Shown one piece after another: positions 49,122 to 58,053 of a DNA stretch of 64,000 bases. The notes beneath the pieces are model-generated. The model made no database searches. It was not told the DNA's origin and worked only from the letters and a program-made list of their open reading frames with translations. Made by a program: the position numbers and the translations under genes. Location of the stretch: assembly GCF_035510375.1 (NCBI RefSeq), contig NZ_DATKHG010000019.1; one strand, given 5' to 3'. Every line of letters begins with the position of its first letter. Positions within the stretch are counted from its first letter, which is position 1. Source of the DNA: Paenibacillus_I sp035510375 (GTDB taxonomy: Bacteria > Bacillota > Bacilli > Paenibacillales > Paenibacillaceae).

Positions 49122-50246
49122 TCATCTCGCAGAAGCGGGGATGGGCGCTGCAGGCGTCCGGCCGAGCAGCCCGGCCGCCAGCATGCGAAGCGACGCTTCC
49201 CGTTCGAGGTCGAGCCGCTGCGCTTCGGCGACTGTCACCTCGCGGAAGCGGAGGCTGTCGCCCGGTTTGGCCTGGGCGAGCAACGGCAAATCCGCCGTCG
49301 CGACATGCGCGATGACGGGATAGCCGCCGGTCGTCTGGCAATCGGCGGCGAGCACGATCGGCTGGCCGCCGGGGGGCACCTGAACGGCGCCTGGCATAAT
49401 GCCGCGCGATCTCAGTTCCGCGCGGTCTGTCCGTTCCAGCGGGAGCCCGGATAAGCGGCACCCCATCCTGTCCGAGGCGGGAGCCACCCGGTACGGCTCC
49501 CGGAACAGCCGTTCACGCGCTTCCGCCGTGAACGAGCCGAAGGCGCCGCCGGGCATCGCGCGCAGCACGATGCCGTCCGCGGCGTCGGCGCCGCCGTAGG
49601 CCTCCGGCGGCGCGAACCAGGCCGGCGGCGCCCAGCGCCGGCGCTCCTCTGCGGCGCGCTGCGCCAGCGCCGCGGCCCACGCCGCCGCCCAGGCTGCGGC
49701 GTCGCGGGCTTGCCTGGACCCGTCACCATGCGGCGCTGCCGCGCGAGCATGGGAGTCACGCCCTTCCGCTCCCTCGGCTTCGCCGATGAGGAGCGTGTCG
49801 CCGGCGGCCAGCGGCCGGGCAAAGCCGCCGCCGAAGCCTGCGCGCACGTCTGCGCTGCGGCTGCCAAGCACCGGCGCGACCACAAAACCGCCGGCTGCCG
49901 CAACGTACGCCCGGCAGCCGGCCCGTGTCCGGCCGAGCGACAATGTCGTGCCGGCCGCCATCCAGACGGGGCGCCACATCGGCACTTCCGCCCCGTCGGC
50001 TTCCGGCGCCATGTAGGCGCCCGTCACGGCGACCAGCAGGTCGCGTTCGACCCGAAGCGTAGCGCCGGTAAGCGTCAGCTCGAGGCACGCGCTGTCCGCG
50101 GCGTTGCCGACGAGCAGGTTCGCGACGCGCAGCGCGTATGTATCCATCGCGCCGCCGGCCGCGACGCCGGAGGCACGCCAGCCGGATCGGCCCATATCCT
50201 GAACGGTCGTGAACAGACCGGGCTTCAATACCGTCACTGCGCTCAT
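49122..50246 (-). CDS. pxpC: 5-oxoprolinase subunit PxpC (biotin-dependent carboxylase-like)
   Basis: 374 residues. Start MSAVTVLKPGLFTTVQDMGR is typical (shown to 20 residues), with later GGAMDTYALRVANLLVGN and GCRLSGLPL. Between residues ~160 and 215 is an Ala/Arg/Trp-rich insertion (DAAAWAAAWAAALAQRAAEE) not expected in the core family. Two degenerate copies of its own gene start lie immediately upstream. ATG behind AGGGAGGGG. Confidence 0.9.
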   Translation of the reverse strand: MSAVTVLKPGLFTTVQDMGRSGWRASGVAAGGAMDTYALRVANLLVGNAADSACLELTLTGATLRVERDLLVAVTGAYMAPEADGAEVPMWRPVWMAAGTTLSLGRTRAGCRAYVAAAGGFVVAPVLGSRSADVRAGFGGGFARPLAAGDTLLIGEAEGAEGRDSHARAAAPHGDGSRQARDAAAWAAAWAAALAQRAAEERRRWAPPAWFAPPEAYGGADAADGIVLRAMPGGAFGSFTAEARERLFREPYRVAPASDRMGCRLSGLPLERTDRAELRSRGIMPGAVQVPPGGQPIVLAADCQTTGGYPVIAHVATADLPLLAQAKPGDSLRFREVTVAEAQRLDLEREASLRMLAAGLLGRTPAAPIPASAR

Positions 50247-50451
50247 CGGTCATCCCCTCCCTTGGCGCCGCCGAACGCCAGCCAACCATTCCGATCAATA
50301 TCCCGCACGGTCGTGAACGGACCGGGCTTCAATACCGTCACTGCATCCATCCGCTCGCACCCTCCCTTGGCGCCAACGCCACCAGCCGGATCGGCCCATA
50401 TCCTTAACGGTCGTGAAGAAGGCCGTGCTTCACTATCGTTGCGGCGTTCAT
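50243..50451 (-). repeat. Tandem decayed copies of the pxpC 5' end
   Basis: Two ~105-bp segments upstream of pxpC each contain a ribosome site (AAGGGAGGG) and the first ~20 codons of pxpC. The copy starting at 50350 reads MDAVTVLKPGPFTTVRDIDR and stays open for 35 codons until its TGA overlaps the real pxpC ATG. The copy starting at 50451 overlaps the pxpB stop as ATGA, reads MNAATIVKHGLLHDR and stops because of a one-base insertion. The array pxpB-copy-copy-pxpC looks like a tandem duplication of the junction. Confidence 0.85.
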
Positions 50452-51266
50452 CCGCCGAATCCTCTTTGGGCGCCGGCTGAAGAACCGCTTTTCCTGTCCG
50501 GGGGCGATCCGCCGCCGGTTATCGGAACAAAGCGGATCCGATCCCCTGCACGGAGCAGCGAGGGGTGCCGATTCATCGGATCGAACAACCGCAGCGGCGT
50601 TCGTCCGATAATTTGCCAGCCGCCTGGAGAATCGAACGGATAAACGCCGGTTTGACCGCCTGCAATCCCTACGGAGCCGGCCGGCACCCGGGAACGCGGC
50701 GCACCGCGGCGCGGCTGAGCCAACGAATCGTCAAGCCCGCTCAAATACGGAAAACCGGGCATGAAACCGATCATCGCCACGGTATATTCACCCGCCGAAT
50801 GCGCGTAAATGAAGGCTTCCGGCGACAAGCCGGCGCGCGCCGCGCATTCCGCAAGATCCGGGCCGTCCGCTCCGCCGTATCGAACCGGGATATCGACGAC
50901 CGGTCGATCGACAAGCAGCGCATTTTCCCCAATTGCCACACGCCCGATCAGCCCGCCGACTGCTTCCGCCGCGACGCTGTACGGCACCGTGTCATCAAAC
51001 TTGTCCGTGTATGACAACTGCGGCTCTACGCCGTCGCCTGTCCGCTCCCGGAATCCGCGCAGCCCTCCGCTTCGCAACCATCTCGACAACGCCACCGGGT
51101 CATAACAGACCGTCAGCGTATCATAGGCGGGCACGAGATCGGTAACCCACGGCAGCCGTCCCGCCGCAACCGCCTCATTTGCCTCATAAGGCGTCGGCCC
51201 GCCGGCCCCAAGCAGCACCGTCAACGCGCGGTCGCCCAGCGGCTCTATCCGATGACCATTGCACAT
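50448..51266 (-). CDS. pxpB: 5-oxoprolinase subunit PxpB (KipI/allophanate hydrolase-like)
   Basis: 272 residues. EPLGDRALTVLLG at the start and IGFMPGFPYLSGLDDSLAQPR with RVPAGSVGIAGGQTGVYP are family signatures. First gene of the pxp unit. Its C-terminal ~25 residues are Ser/Gly-rich and run into the duplicated junction. Confidence 0.92.
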   Translation of the reverse strand: MCNGHRIEPLGDRALTVLLGAGGPTPYEANEAVAAGRLPWVTDLVPAYDTLTVCYDPVALSRWLRSGGLRGFRERTGDGVEPQLSYTDKFDDTVPYSVAAEAVGGLIGRVAIGENALLVDRPVVDIPVRYGGADGPDLAECAARAGLSPEAFIYAHSAGEYTVAMIGFMPGFPYLSGLDDSLAQPRRGAPRSRVPAGSVGIAGGQTGVYPFDSPGGWQIIGRTPLRLFDPMNRHPSLLRAGDRIRFVPITGGGSPPDRKSGSSAGAQRGFGG

Positions 51267-51310
51267 TCCGTTTCCCCTTCTCTACTCGTCCTGATTCATT
51301 CCTCCCGCAC

Positions 51311-51395
51311 GCTCCAACACGCAAAACGCGGCTTACTGCCGCTTCTTCCGCTCATCCGCAAGCTCCAACACGCAACATGCGTCTTACCGCCAAGT
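51311..51395. repeat. 51-bp intergenic tandem repeat before the ABC operon
   Basis: GCTCCAACACGCAA recurs at 51311 and 51362, exactly 51 bp apart, with CGGCTTACTGCC and CGTCTTACCGCC in the following positions. It lies in the 355-bp gap between divergent pxpB and the ABC gene. A TATACT box at ~51426 may belong to the ABC operon promoter. Nothing else is supported in the gap. Confidence 0.7.
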
Positions 51396-51621
51396 ACGGC
51401 CGGAGCGCTCCCGGCCTCAGGTCTGTTATACTATTTACTGATGTATCGGCTGTACCGGCGCTCCGGCGATACGATTCTTCTCTCAGTTTCCACGAACGGG
51501 CGCCGATTGTCCAGCCATCATCCACGGATACCGCCAAAAAATGGCGCCGTCCGCCTGGCAAGCAGCGCAAACTTTTCGACACCGCCGCTCGTCTTGGAAA
51601 TACGGAAGGAGTGCGACGACC

Positions 51622-52497
51622 ATGATATCCGCCTGTCAGCTAGGCAAACGATACCGCACCGGCTGGGCGCTCCGCCCCGTCGACCTCTCGTTCGGTCCGG
51701 GCATGCACGGCCTGCTCGGGCCGAACGGAGCGGGCAAAACAACGCTCATCCGCCTGCTCGCCGGCCTCCTCCGGCCGTCCACCGGGCGCGCCGAGCTGCT
51801 CGGCGTCAACGTGCTGCAAGGCGGCGCGGCGAGAAAAAAAATCGGCTACGTGCCGCAGACGATCCACCCGTACCCGACGCTAACCGCACGGGAATGGCTG
51901 GCGCACGCGGCCCGCCTGAAAGGCATTGCCGGCAGCGCGGCCGTAAGCGGCGCCGTCGAGCAGACGCTCGAAGACGTCGGCCTGACGGCCGTCGCCGACC
52001 GCCGGGCCCGCGCCTTCTCCAGCGGCATGATCCGCCGGCTCGGCATCGGGCAGGCGATCATCGGCTCGCCGGACATCATCATCGCGGACGAGCCCGGCGC
52101 CGGCCTCGATCCGGAGGAGCGCGTCAAGCTTCGCAACCTGCTGGCCGGGCTGTCGATGACGCGGACGGTGCTGCTGTCCACCCATATTTTAAGCGACATT
52201 CAATCCAACTGCATCAGCGTGGCCGTATTGAAATCCGGCAACCTGGCGTATCACGGTCCGATGGAACGTCTCGCCCGCTTCGGCGAAGGCCGCGTCTGGA
52301 CGTGGGAAGCCGCGCCGGACGAGCCGCGCCGGACCGCCGGCGCCCTGCTGCTGTCCGCCCGCACGACGGGCGACGGCATCCTGTGCCGGGCATTGGCGGA
52401 AGAGCCGCCGCATCCCTATGCGATGCCGGCCGCCCCGGCGCCCGAGGAAGGCTACATCGCGCTGCTGACCGGCGGCACGGAGGTGAACATGCGATGA
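51622..52497 (+). CDS. ABC transporter ATP-binding protein
   Basis: 291 residues from ATG at 51622, behind GGAAGGAG. Walker A GLLGPNGAGKTTLIRLL, Q-loop VPQTIHPYPT, signature FSSGMIRRLGIGQAI, Walker B DIIIADEPGAGLDPEE and switch His in LLSTHILSDI. ATGA overlap with the permease gene. First gene of a five-gene operon with an ECF sigma factor. Confidence 0.92.
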   Translation: MISACQLGKRYRTGWALRPVDLSFGPGMHGLLGPNGAGKTTLIRLLAGLLRPSTGRAELLGVNVLQGGAARKKIGYVPQTIHPYPTLTAREWLAHAARLKGIAGSAAVSGAVEQTLEDVGLTAVADRRARAFSSGMIRRLGIGQAIIGSPDIIIADEPGAGLDPEERVKLRNLLAGLSMTRTVLLSTHILSDIQSNCISVAVLKSGNLAYHGPMERLARFGEGRVWTWEAAPDEPRRTAGALLLSARTTGDGILCRALAEEPPHPYAMPAAPAPEEGYIALLTGGTEVNMR

Positions 52498-54752
52498 GGC
52501 CGAACGCCGTCCGCGCCTTCTCGCTGCAAACGGCGCTTGAATGGAAGCTGCTCGCCCGCATGCGCTGGCCGTTGCTGCTTCCGTTGGCCGCGTTCGCATA
52601 CGTGGCATTCAGTCTTGCAGCCTTGCCGGAAGGAGGTTCGCAAGATCTCTATCTGCAGCTGCTGAAGCTTTTAAGCTTCTTTCATACGCTGTCGCTCGGA
52701 TTGCCCGTGCTGCTGGGCGTTTTGCTTGCGAGAAGGGACATCCTGCACCCGGCCTACGAATGGCTGCAGGCGATGCCGGTTTCCAACCCGGTTTTTCTGC
52801 TGTCCAAAACGGCGGCGGGAATGCTGTACTCCGGTCTGATACCGGTCGCGACAGCGGCCGCCTTTATCGCCGTAAGCCTTCGCCAAGGGCTTTCGCTTAT
52901 GGACGCGCTTGCGGCCGTGCTGCCGATTCTGCTGTACATGCTCGGCTCTTTCGCCATATCGCTGGTGCTCGGCCTGACGATCGGCGTGCTGCTGCCGGCC
53001 CGGTATGCCCTGCCGATCGGCTTCTGCGGCTGGATGTTCGGCTCGGTGTTCATCCAGGTGTTCATGGTCGAGCGTTACGGCTGGTATCCGCTCAAAGCGT
53101 TTTACCTCAATCCGATGCTGAACACGGATCTGCTTCGCAACGAAGGCTGGGCGGGTGCGCTGAACGGCGAGGAAGCGGCGAAGCTGGCCCCGTTCGTCCT
53201 GTCGTTCGCCGTCTTCCTGCTCGCCTGGTGCAACGCCGCGCTCGGCCGGCAACGGCCGGAGGGCAGCGGCAAACGGGCCGTCATCGCCGTATTCGCGGCT
53301 CTCCTGTTGGCAGGCGCCGCCTATATTCCTTACGTCCGGATGTGGACAAGCCGGTTTGATCGCATCGAAGCGATAGCAAGCATTTCGCCCGATCAATCCC
53401 GGTGGATGGTTCCGAACGAGCGGTACGCCTTTCGGGTAAACGCGGTCCGGCTCGATGTAACGAAAAGGGACGACCAAACCCTGGACATCGAGGCGGCGAT
53501 CGCTTTCCCGGTCAAGCAGGGCAAGCCGCTTTCCGTCATGGACGACGGCTACGCGCCTGCGCGCGAGCCCGGAATGCTTACCTTCTTGCTTCATCCCTCA
53601 TTGCGGGTCACGGGCTTCGAGATCAATGGGAAAAGCGCCCCGTACAGCCGAAACGGCGATCGGCTATCCGTCCCCCTCGGTGTGTTGGCGGACTCGGAGG
53701 GCGAACAAACCGCGCGCTTCCGTTACGAAGGCAAGCTGAACATCCCGGCCGCAAGGGAAACGTACTCGTCTTTTGTCCGTAAGGGCGGCGCCTATCTGCC
53801 GGCCCATATCGGCTGGTATCCGCTGCCGGGAGGCGACAGCCTGTTTTTCCGCAGCGGCCGGGAAGTGCTGGAACGGAGGGACGCCGCGGTCGGACTGACG
53901 GCCGATTTCGATGTGCGCGTCCGCGGCTTCGGCGATATGCCGCTTTTCGCCACGATTGCCGAGGCGCCGGATGACGGCAGCAGCGGCGTTCGTCACTTCA
54001 AGCAGCGGAACGCCGCCGCCTTCACCCTGTTCGGCGGCCGCTTCATTGAGGCGGGCATTCCGGACGAGTCCGTATCTGTCGTGACGACCGCCGGCGCCCG
54101 GAAGGAAAGCGAAGCTTTTTTATACGAACTGCGCGCCCGGAAACAATATTATGAGAGCTGGCTGGGGCAACCGCTCGACCGGCTGCGCCAGCTCTATTAT
54201 TTTCCGGACGAGCCGATCAACACCAATCGATCCTACGCGCCCGAGCGGCTGATGGGCGACGCGATGCTGTACGCCCAGGCGACGTACGCCAATTTGGACG
54301 CCAACCGGCTGAAGACGACGCTTCAGGTGCTGCTGTTCGGCGATCCGGACGACACTTCGTTTGCCGAGCATACGGAAGGCCCACGCTCCATCGTGCAGGA
54401 GATCAGGGAAGCCATCCTCGGTCTGTACGATCTGGAAAATGCCGGTGCGGCCGGGCAATGGCGGTACAGCCGCCTGACGCACGCGACAACGCCGGAAGTC
54501 GGCCAAATGCAGGAAAAAATAAACAACATGATCATCGAAGCCTTCGAGAGCGGCCGAACGGAACAGGCAAAACAAACACTGGCCTTTTTCTACCGCCAAG
54601 GGCTGCGCATCGAGCAGAAGCCGTACCGCGAAATGTACATGGCTGACGAGTCTCAGCTCTACAGCTACCCGGTCATCTCATACGAAGATTGGCTGGAAGT
54701 CTGGAATCGATACGGCCCGAAGGCCGGAGAGGAGGCGCAAGGCAATGACTGA
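52494..54752 (+). CDS. ABC-2 permease fused to a degenerate M1-aminopeptidase-like domain
   Basis: 752 residues. N-terminal ~280 residues hold about seven spans of an ABC-2-type permease; residues ~290-750 form a large extracytoplasmic domain resembling M1 aminopeptidases (beta-rich part, then helices). The zinc motif HEXXH and GAMEN are absent, so the domain is unlikely to be a peptidase and may bind a ligand. Overlaps the ATPase stop by ATGA and the sigma gene by eight bases. Confidence 0.78.
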   Translation: MRPNAVRAFSLQTALEWKLLARMRWPLLLPLAAFAYVAFSLAALPEGGSQDLYLQLLKLLSFFHTLSLGLPVLLGVLLARRDILHPAYEWLQAMPVSNPVFLLSKTAAGMLYSGLIPVATAAAFIAVSLRQGLSLMDALAAVLPILLYMLGSFAISLVLGLTIGVLLPARYALPIGFCGWMFGSVFIQVFMVERYGWYPLKAFYLNPMLNTDLLRNEGWAGALNGEEAAKLAPFVLSFAVFLLAWCNAALGRQRPEGSGKRAVIAVFAALLLAGAAYIPYVRMWTSRFDRIEAIASISPDQSRWMVPNERYAFRVNAVRLDVTKRDDQTLDIEAAIAFPVKQGKPLSVMDDGYAPAREPGMLTFLLHPSLRVTGFEINGKSAPYSRNGDRLSVPLGVLADSEGEQTARFRYEGKLNIPAARETYSSFVRKGGAYLPAHIGWYPLPGGDSLFFRSGREVLERRDAAVGLTADFDVRVRGFGDMPLFATIAEAPDDGSSGVRHFKQRNAAAFTLFGGRFIEAGIPDESVSVVTTAGARKESEAFLYELRARKQYYESWLGQPLDRLRQLYYFPDEPINTNRSYAPERLMGDAMLYAQATYANLDANRLKTTLQVLLFGDPDDTSFAEHTEGPRSIVQEIREAILGLYDLENAGAAGQWRYSRLTHATTPEVGQMQEKINNMIIEAFESGRTEQAKQTLAFFYRQGLRIEQKPYREMYMADESQLYSYPVISYEDWLEVWNRYGPKAGEEAQGND

Positions 54753-55344
54753 CGACGAATTGCTGCAAGGGATGGCGCGCGGCGACCAGGCGAGCTTCGA
54801 AGCGTTCGTGCACCGTTATCACGGTCCCTTGTCGGGATACTTGCAGCGCAAGCTTCGCGACCCGGTCAAAGCGGAGGATTTCGTGCAGGAAACGTTCCTC
54901 CGACTGATCCGGCAGCTGAACGAGCGGAAAATACCGGACAACGCGCAGGCATGGCTCTACCGCGTCGCCCTCAATCTATGCCGCGACCATTGGAAAAGCG
55001 GGCAATATCAGGCCGACAGCCGGCGTATTGCCGAACCGCCCGACCGGGCGGATGAGCGGCCCTCGGTCGTCGAGCTGGCCGAGCGGCAGGAGACCAGGAG
55101 GGAAATACTGGAATCGATGGACGAATTGCCCGAGGTGCAGAGGGATATCATCAAGCTGCGGTTTTATCAGGATCTGAAGCTGCAGGATATCGCAAGCGTG
55201 CTCGATCTGCCTCTCGGCTCCGTCAAAACGCATTTGTATAAAGGATTGTCGCGGCTGAAAACCAGGCTGCTCAGCCCAAAGCCGTCCGACCGGACGGCGG
55301 ATCGCCCGAAAGGAGGAACCCGCCATGAACATGCCAACCGATGA
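54745..55344 (+). CDS. ECF-family RNA polymerase sigma factor
   Basis: 199 residues. Region 2 (AEDFVQETFLRLIRQL, split as EDFVQETFLRLI, with WLYRVALNLCRDHWKS) and region 4 (MDELPEVQRDIIKLRFYQDL and LPLGSVKTHLYKGLSRL) are clear. Embedded in an ABC operon, with overlapping neighbours both sides. The following membrane protein is the natural candidate anti-sigma factor. Confidence 0.92.
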   Translation: MTDDELLQGMARGDQASFEAFVHRYHGPLSGYLQRKLRDPVKAEDFVQETFLRLIRQLNERKIPDNAQAWLYRVALNLCRDHWKSGQYQADSRRIAEPPDRADERPSVVELAERQETRREILESMDELPEVQRDIIKLRFYQDLKLQDIASVLDLPLGSVKTHLYKGLSRLKTRLLSPKPSDRTADRPKGGTRHEHANR

Positions 55345-56143
55345 CGATCGCAAACGACTGGAGGACGAGCTGCGCGAGCCGCTGTCCGGCTGGCTCGTGA
55401 AGCCGGTCGCCTCTGCGGATACCGCTGCTCTTATCCGCAAGCTGCAGCCCGCGTTCGATGAGCTTCGCGCAAGGGGAGATGAGGCCCCCGAACAAGCGGG
55501 AGACGTCGGGAGCGGTTTGCAACATCGGCCGTCGCTGCCGCGAATGATGCTCGCCCAGCTTGCCTCCTATCCCAAAGGCTACTGGGTGGCCAGCGCCGCC
55601 GTCTTCGTCATGCTGGCGCTTATTTTGTCGAGCTATTCTCCACCCTATGACGGACTCGCGGACCTGTTTACCCTGTTTACGCCGGCCGTGCTGCTCGCAG
55701 GGCTGCTGTACAGTTTTCGCGCCTGGAACAAAGGGATGCGGACGATCGAGAGCGTGACTCCGTATCCGCCCGCGCTTCTGCTGCTATGCCGTTTCCTGAT
55801 CGTGATCGGCCTGAATGTGCTGCTGGGCGTGTCGGCCACCGTCTATCTTTCCGTATCCATGGAGAGCTTTCCGTTTCTGCCTTTTCTCATCCGATGGTTT
55901 TCGCTGATGCTGCTGACCGGCGGCATGATGGCTTTCGTCATGCTGCACAAAGGCATCAAGGCCGGGATGACGGCAGCGCTGCTCGTATGGCTTGTGTGGC
56001 AAGGCTCCGGCATGGCGCTCGCGGACGGTCCGCCGACGGACGAAAGGCTGACGATTGCCGGTCATACGGCGGCGCTGGCGCTCGGCATCGCGCTGCTGAC
56101 GCTGGCCTACCGCCGCAGTCTCGGCATCCGCCTGCTGAAATAG
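55325..56143 (+). CDS. Multi-span membrane protein, possible anti-sigma factor
   Basis: 272 residues. A ~70-residue cytoplasmic N-terminus (MPTDDDRKRLEDELREPLSG) precedes about six spans. No zinc-type anti-sigma motif (HxxxCxxC) is visible. Overlap of 20 bases with the sigma gene and the arrangement suggest control of that sigma or a permease part for the following ATPase; neither is proven. Confidence 0.65.
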   Translation: MNMPTDDDRKRLEDELREPLSGWLVKPVASADTAALIRKLQPAFDELRARGDEAPEQAGDVGSGLQHRPSLPRMMLAQLASYPKGYWVASAAVFVMLALILSSYSPPYDGLADLFTLFTPAVLLAGLLYSFRAWNKGMRTIESVTPYPPALLLLCRFLIVIGLNVLLGVSATVYLSVSMESFPFLPFLIRWFSLMLLTGGMMAFVMLHKGIKAGMTAALLVWLVWQGSGMALADGPPTDERLTIAGHTAALALGIALLTLAYRRSLGIRLLK

Positions 56144-56157
56144 AAGGAGGAATCGTC

Positions 56158-57039
56158 TTGCTTGAAATCGATAAGCTTGCCTGGTCTCCCTCCGGGAAGC
56201 AGGACCGGAAGTTTCGGCTGCATGTGCCCCGGCTGTCGATCGGCAGCGGCATTACGCTGCTGGCCGGGCGCAACGGAGCGGGCAAAACCTCGCTGCTTCA
56301 TCTGCTGGCAACGGCTGAGACGCCGGACGAGGGAGCAATCCGCTACGGCGGGTTGACGATGGATCGCAGCCTGTCCGCGATTCGCGCCTCGATCGGATAC
56401 GTGCCTACGGACGTAAGCTTGTATGAGGAGATGACGGTCGTCCGCCTGCTGCGCTATATGGCCCAGTTGAAAGGCGCCGTGGGCGAACAAATGGCGGTTG
56501 AGCCGCTGCTGGAGCAATTTCGCCTCGTTCCTTACCGGAGCCGGAAAATAAAAACGCTCGCGCAAGGCATCCGGCAGCGGATCGCGCTTGCGCAAGCGTG
56601 GATCGGGAAGCCCGCTTACCTGTTTCTCGATGAGCCGCTCAACGCGCTCGACAGCCTGGAGCGGCTGCTGTTCATCCGCCAATTGGCCGATTACGCGCGC
56701 AGCCGCACCGTCATCGTCTCCACGCATGAGCTGAACGAGTGGGAGGCCTGGGCGAACCGTGTGATATGGCTCGACGAAGGGCGCGTCCGGTTTCACGGCC
56801 ATATCGCCGAATGGCTGGGCGGGCTTCCCGCTTCGGTATGGGAAGGCACGCTTTCGGAAGAGCAGTACCGGGCAATCGATGCTTCCGCGGTGCTGCGTGT
56901 TCGGGCCGAAGACGGTCTCCTGCGGGTGAGCATGGTGTCCGTCCATCCGCCGCGGCCCGATTTTGCCGAGCAGGCGCCAACCATGGAGGACGCCTACTTC
57001 ATTCGCTGCCGCTTCCAGGCTCCGTATAGCGCCGGATAA
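56158..57039 (+). CDS. ABC transporter ATP-binding protein, second
   Basis: 293 residues from TTG at 56158, seven bases after AAGGAGG. Walker A LLAGRNGAGKTSLLHLL, signature-like IKTLAQGIRQRIALAQAW, Walker B AYLFLDEPLNALDSLE and His in IVSTHELNEW. Last gene of the operon; its 3' end overlaps the relic of a VWA lipoprotein gene on the other strand. Probable partner is the membrane protein just upstream. Confidence 0.9.
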   Translation: MLEIDKLAWSPSGKQDRKFRLHVPRLSIGSGITLLAGRNGAGKTSLLHLLATAETPDEGAIRYGGLTMDRSLSAIRASIGYVPTDVSLYEEMTVVRLLRYMAQLKGAVGEQMAVEPLLEQFRLVPYRSRKIKTLAQGIRQRIALAQAWIGKPAYLFLDEPLNALDSLERLLFIRQLADYARSRTVIVSTHELNEWEAWANRVIWLDEGRVRFHGHIAEWLGGLPASVWEGTLSEEQYRAIDASAVLRVRAEDGLLRVSMVSVHPPRPDFAEQAPTMEDAYFIRCRFQAPYSAG

Positions 57040-57558
57040 CCTCCACGAGCAAATCGTTCAACGGCTTTACCTCGTATTCGCCGACGGCCGGCTCGAGGTG
57101 ATCGTTGCCGATGCCGCTGTCGTCGGTGAGGAACACATACGTGCCGCCGGTGGCCGACGCCAGGAACCGCATCAGGTATTCCGATAGCTGTCGCCTTCGC
57201 GGCTGTTAAGCAAGCTCTGCCATTGCTGCCAATTGTCCGCGTCCCGCCACTCGCCCGCCGTTAATTGGCCGGGAGCCGCTTGGGGCTGCTCTCCGACCGG
57301 GCGTCTGACGCCCCCGCCCTCACCGCCCTCACCGCCTTCGGCCAGCTCATCGCCCGCGCCTGGCTCGGCGCTTTCCTCGGACGCCGCACTGTCGCCCCTG
57401 TCTGCTGTGCCGCGGTCGGCCGATTCGCTTCCGCCTCCGGCCGAATCCGACGCGGCATCGTTGCCGCCGCCGGAACAGCCGGCAGCCAGCAGGAGCAGCG
57501 CCAATAGGAACAGCAATGCCGCACGAAGCCCCGGCTTTCTATTTCCCTTATTCCGCAC
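56999..57558 (-). pseudogene. VWA-type lipoprotein with internal deletion
   Basis: The first part encodes a lipoprotein signal (LLLLAAGCSGG lipobox), a Ser/Asp/Glu/Gly-rich linker and GEWRDADNWQQWQSL; it stops at 57172 after YRNT. In another frame the sequence continues with YLMRFLASATGGTYVFLTDD to VIRRYTEPGSGSE and a stop at 56999. That second part matches the C-terminal end of the VWA domain of similar surface lipoproteins. The middle (MIDAS region) is gone, with a junction near 57180. I read it as a large internal deletion that shifted the frame. Confidence 0.75.
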
Positions 57559-57689
57559 AAGAAGAACCCCTCTTTTTTTCGGTTCGACTTACAGACGCAG
57601 GAAAAAGGCGCTATGTTGCAATTGGCGGAGTCCGTGAGTAAAATCGTGAGTAACAATCCGGATAACTTTTGCAGGGAGGAAATGAAAGC

Positions 57690-57992
57690 GTGGATGTGTT
57701 TGAATTGGCGGAATTGCATATCGCCCAGCAAGGGGTGGGCTGCAGGCTGACGTTCTCCTCCGCCCGGCTGGCCGTCAACACCGAGATGGGGTCGCGGCTT
57801 TGGTATATCGACGTGAACGGCATTGCGCAGACGGACGTGCTGACCCGGTTTTGGACGAGCGACGACATCCGGATCGAGCTGGCGGCCGTTACCGCCGGGG
57901 GGCGGCGCTTCGAAGGCATCGGCTATTTGCACCCGAACGTGCAGCACAACGCCGCCGCCATCCGCGGAGACGGCGTGCTGGCGGGCTATTGA
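57690..57992 (+). CDS. Uncharacterised 100-residue protein
   Basis: GTG at 57690 follows GGGAGG by ten bases. Residues show SVDVFELAELHIAQQGVG and a central basic/hydrophobic mix ending VQHNAAAIRGDGVLAGY. No membrane span. Not recognised. A perfect hairpin lies just after the stop. Confidence 0.5.
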   Translation: MDVFELAELHIAQQGVGCRLTFSSARLAVNTEMGSRLWYIDVNGIAQTDVLTRFWTSDDIRIELAAVTAGGRRFEGIGYLHPNVQHNAAAIRGDGVLAGY

Positions 57993-58008
57993 GCCGCCGC
58001 AAAACACG

Positions 58009-58033
58009 AACAGCGCCGGATTCCGGCGCTGTT
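58009..58033 (+). terminator. Hairpin after the 57690 gene
   Basis: AACAGCGCCGGA and TTCCGGCGCTGTT form a near-perfect 12-bp palindrome, containing the CCGGATTCCGG core, followed by TCATCTC. The T-run is poor. Confidence 0.5.
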
Positions 58034-58053
58034 TCATCTCCAACGTTACGGCC

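Noticed and set aside
51252..54752. One very long open frame through the ABC ATPase gene into the permease
   Set aside because: Its first part is the wrong frame of the ATPase gene. The permease has its own ATG at 52494 in an ATGA overlap.
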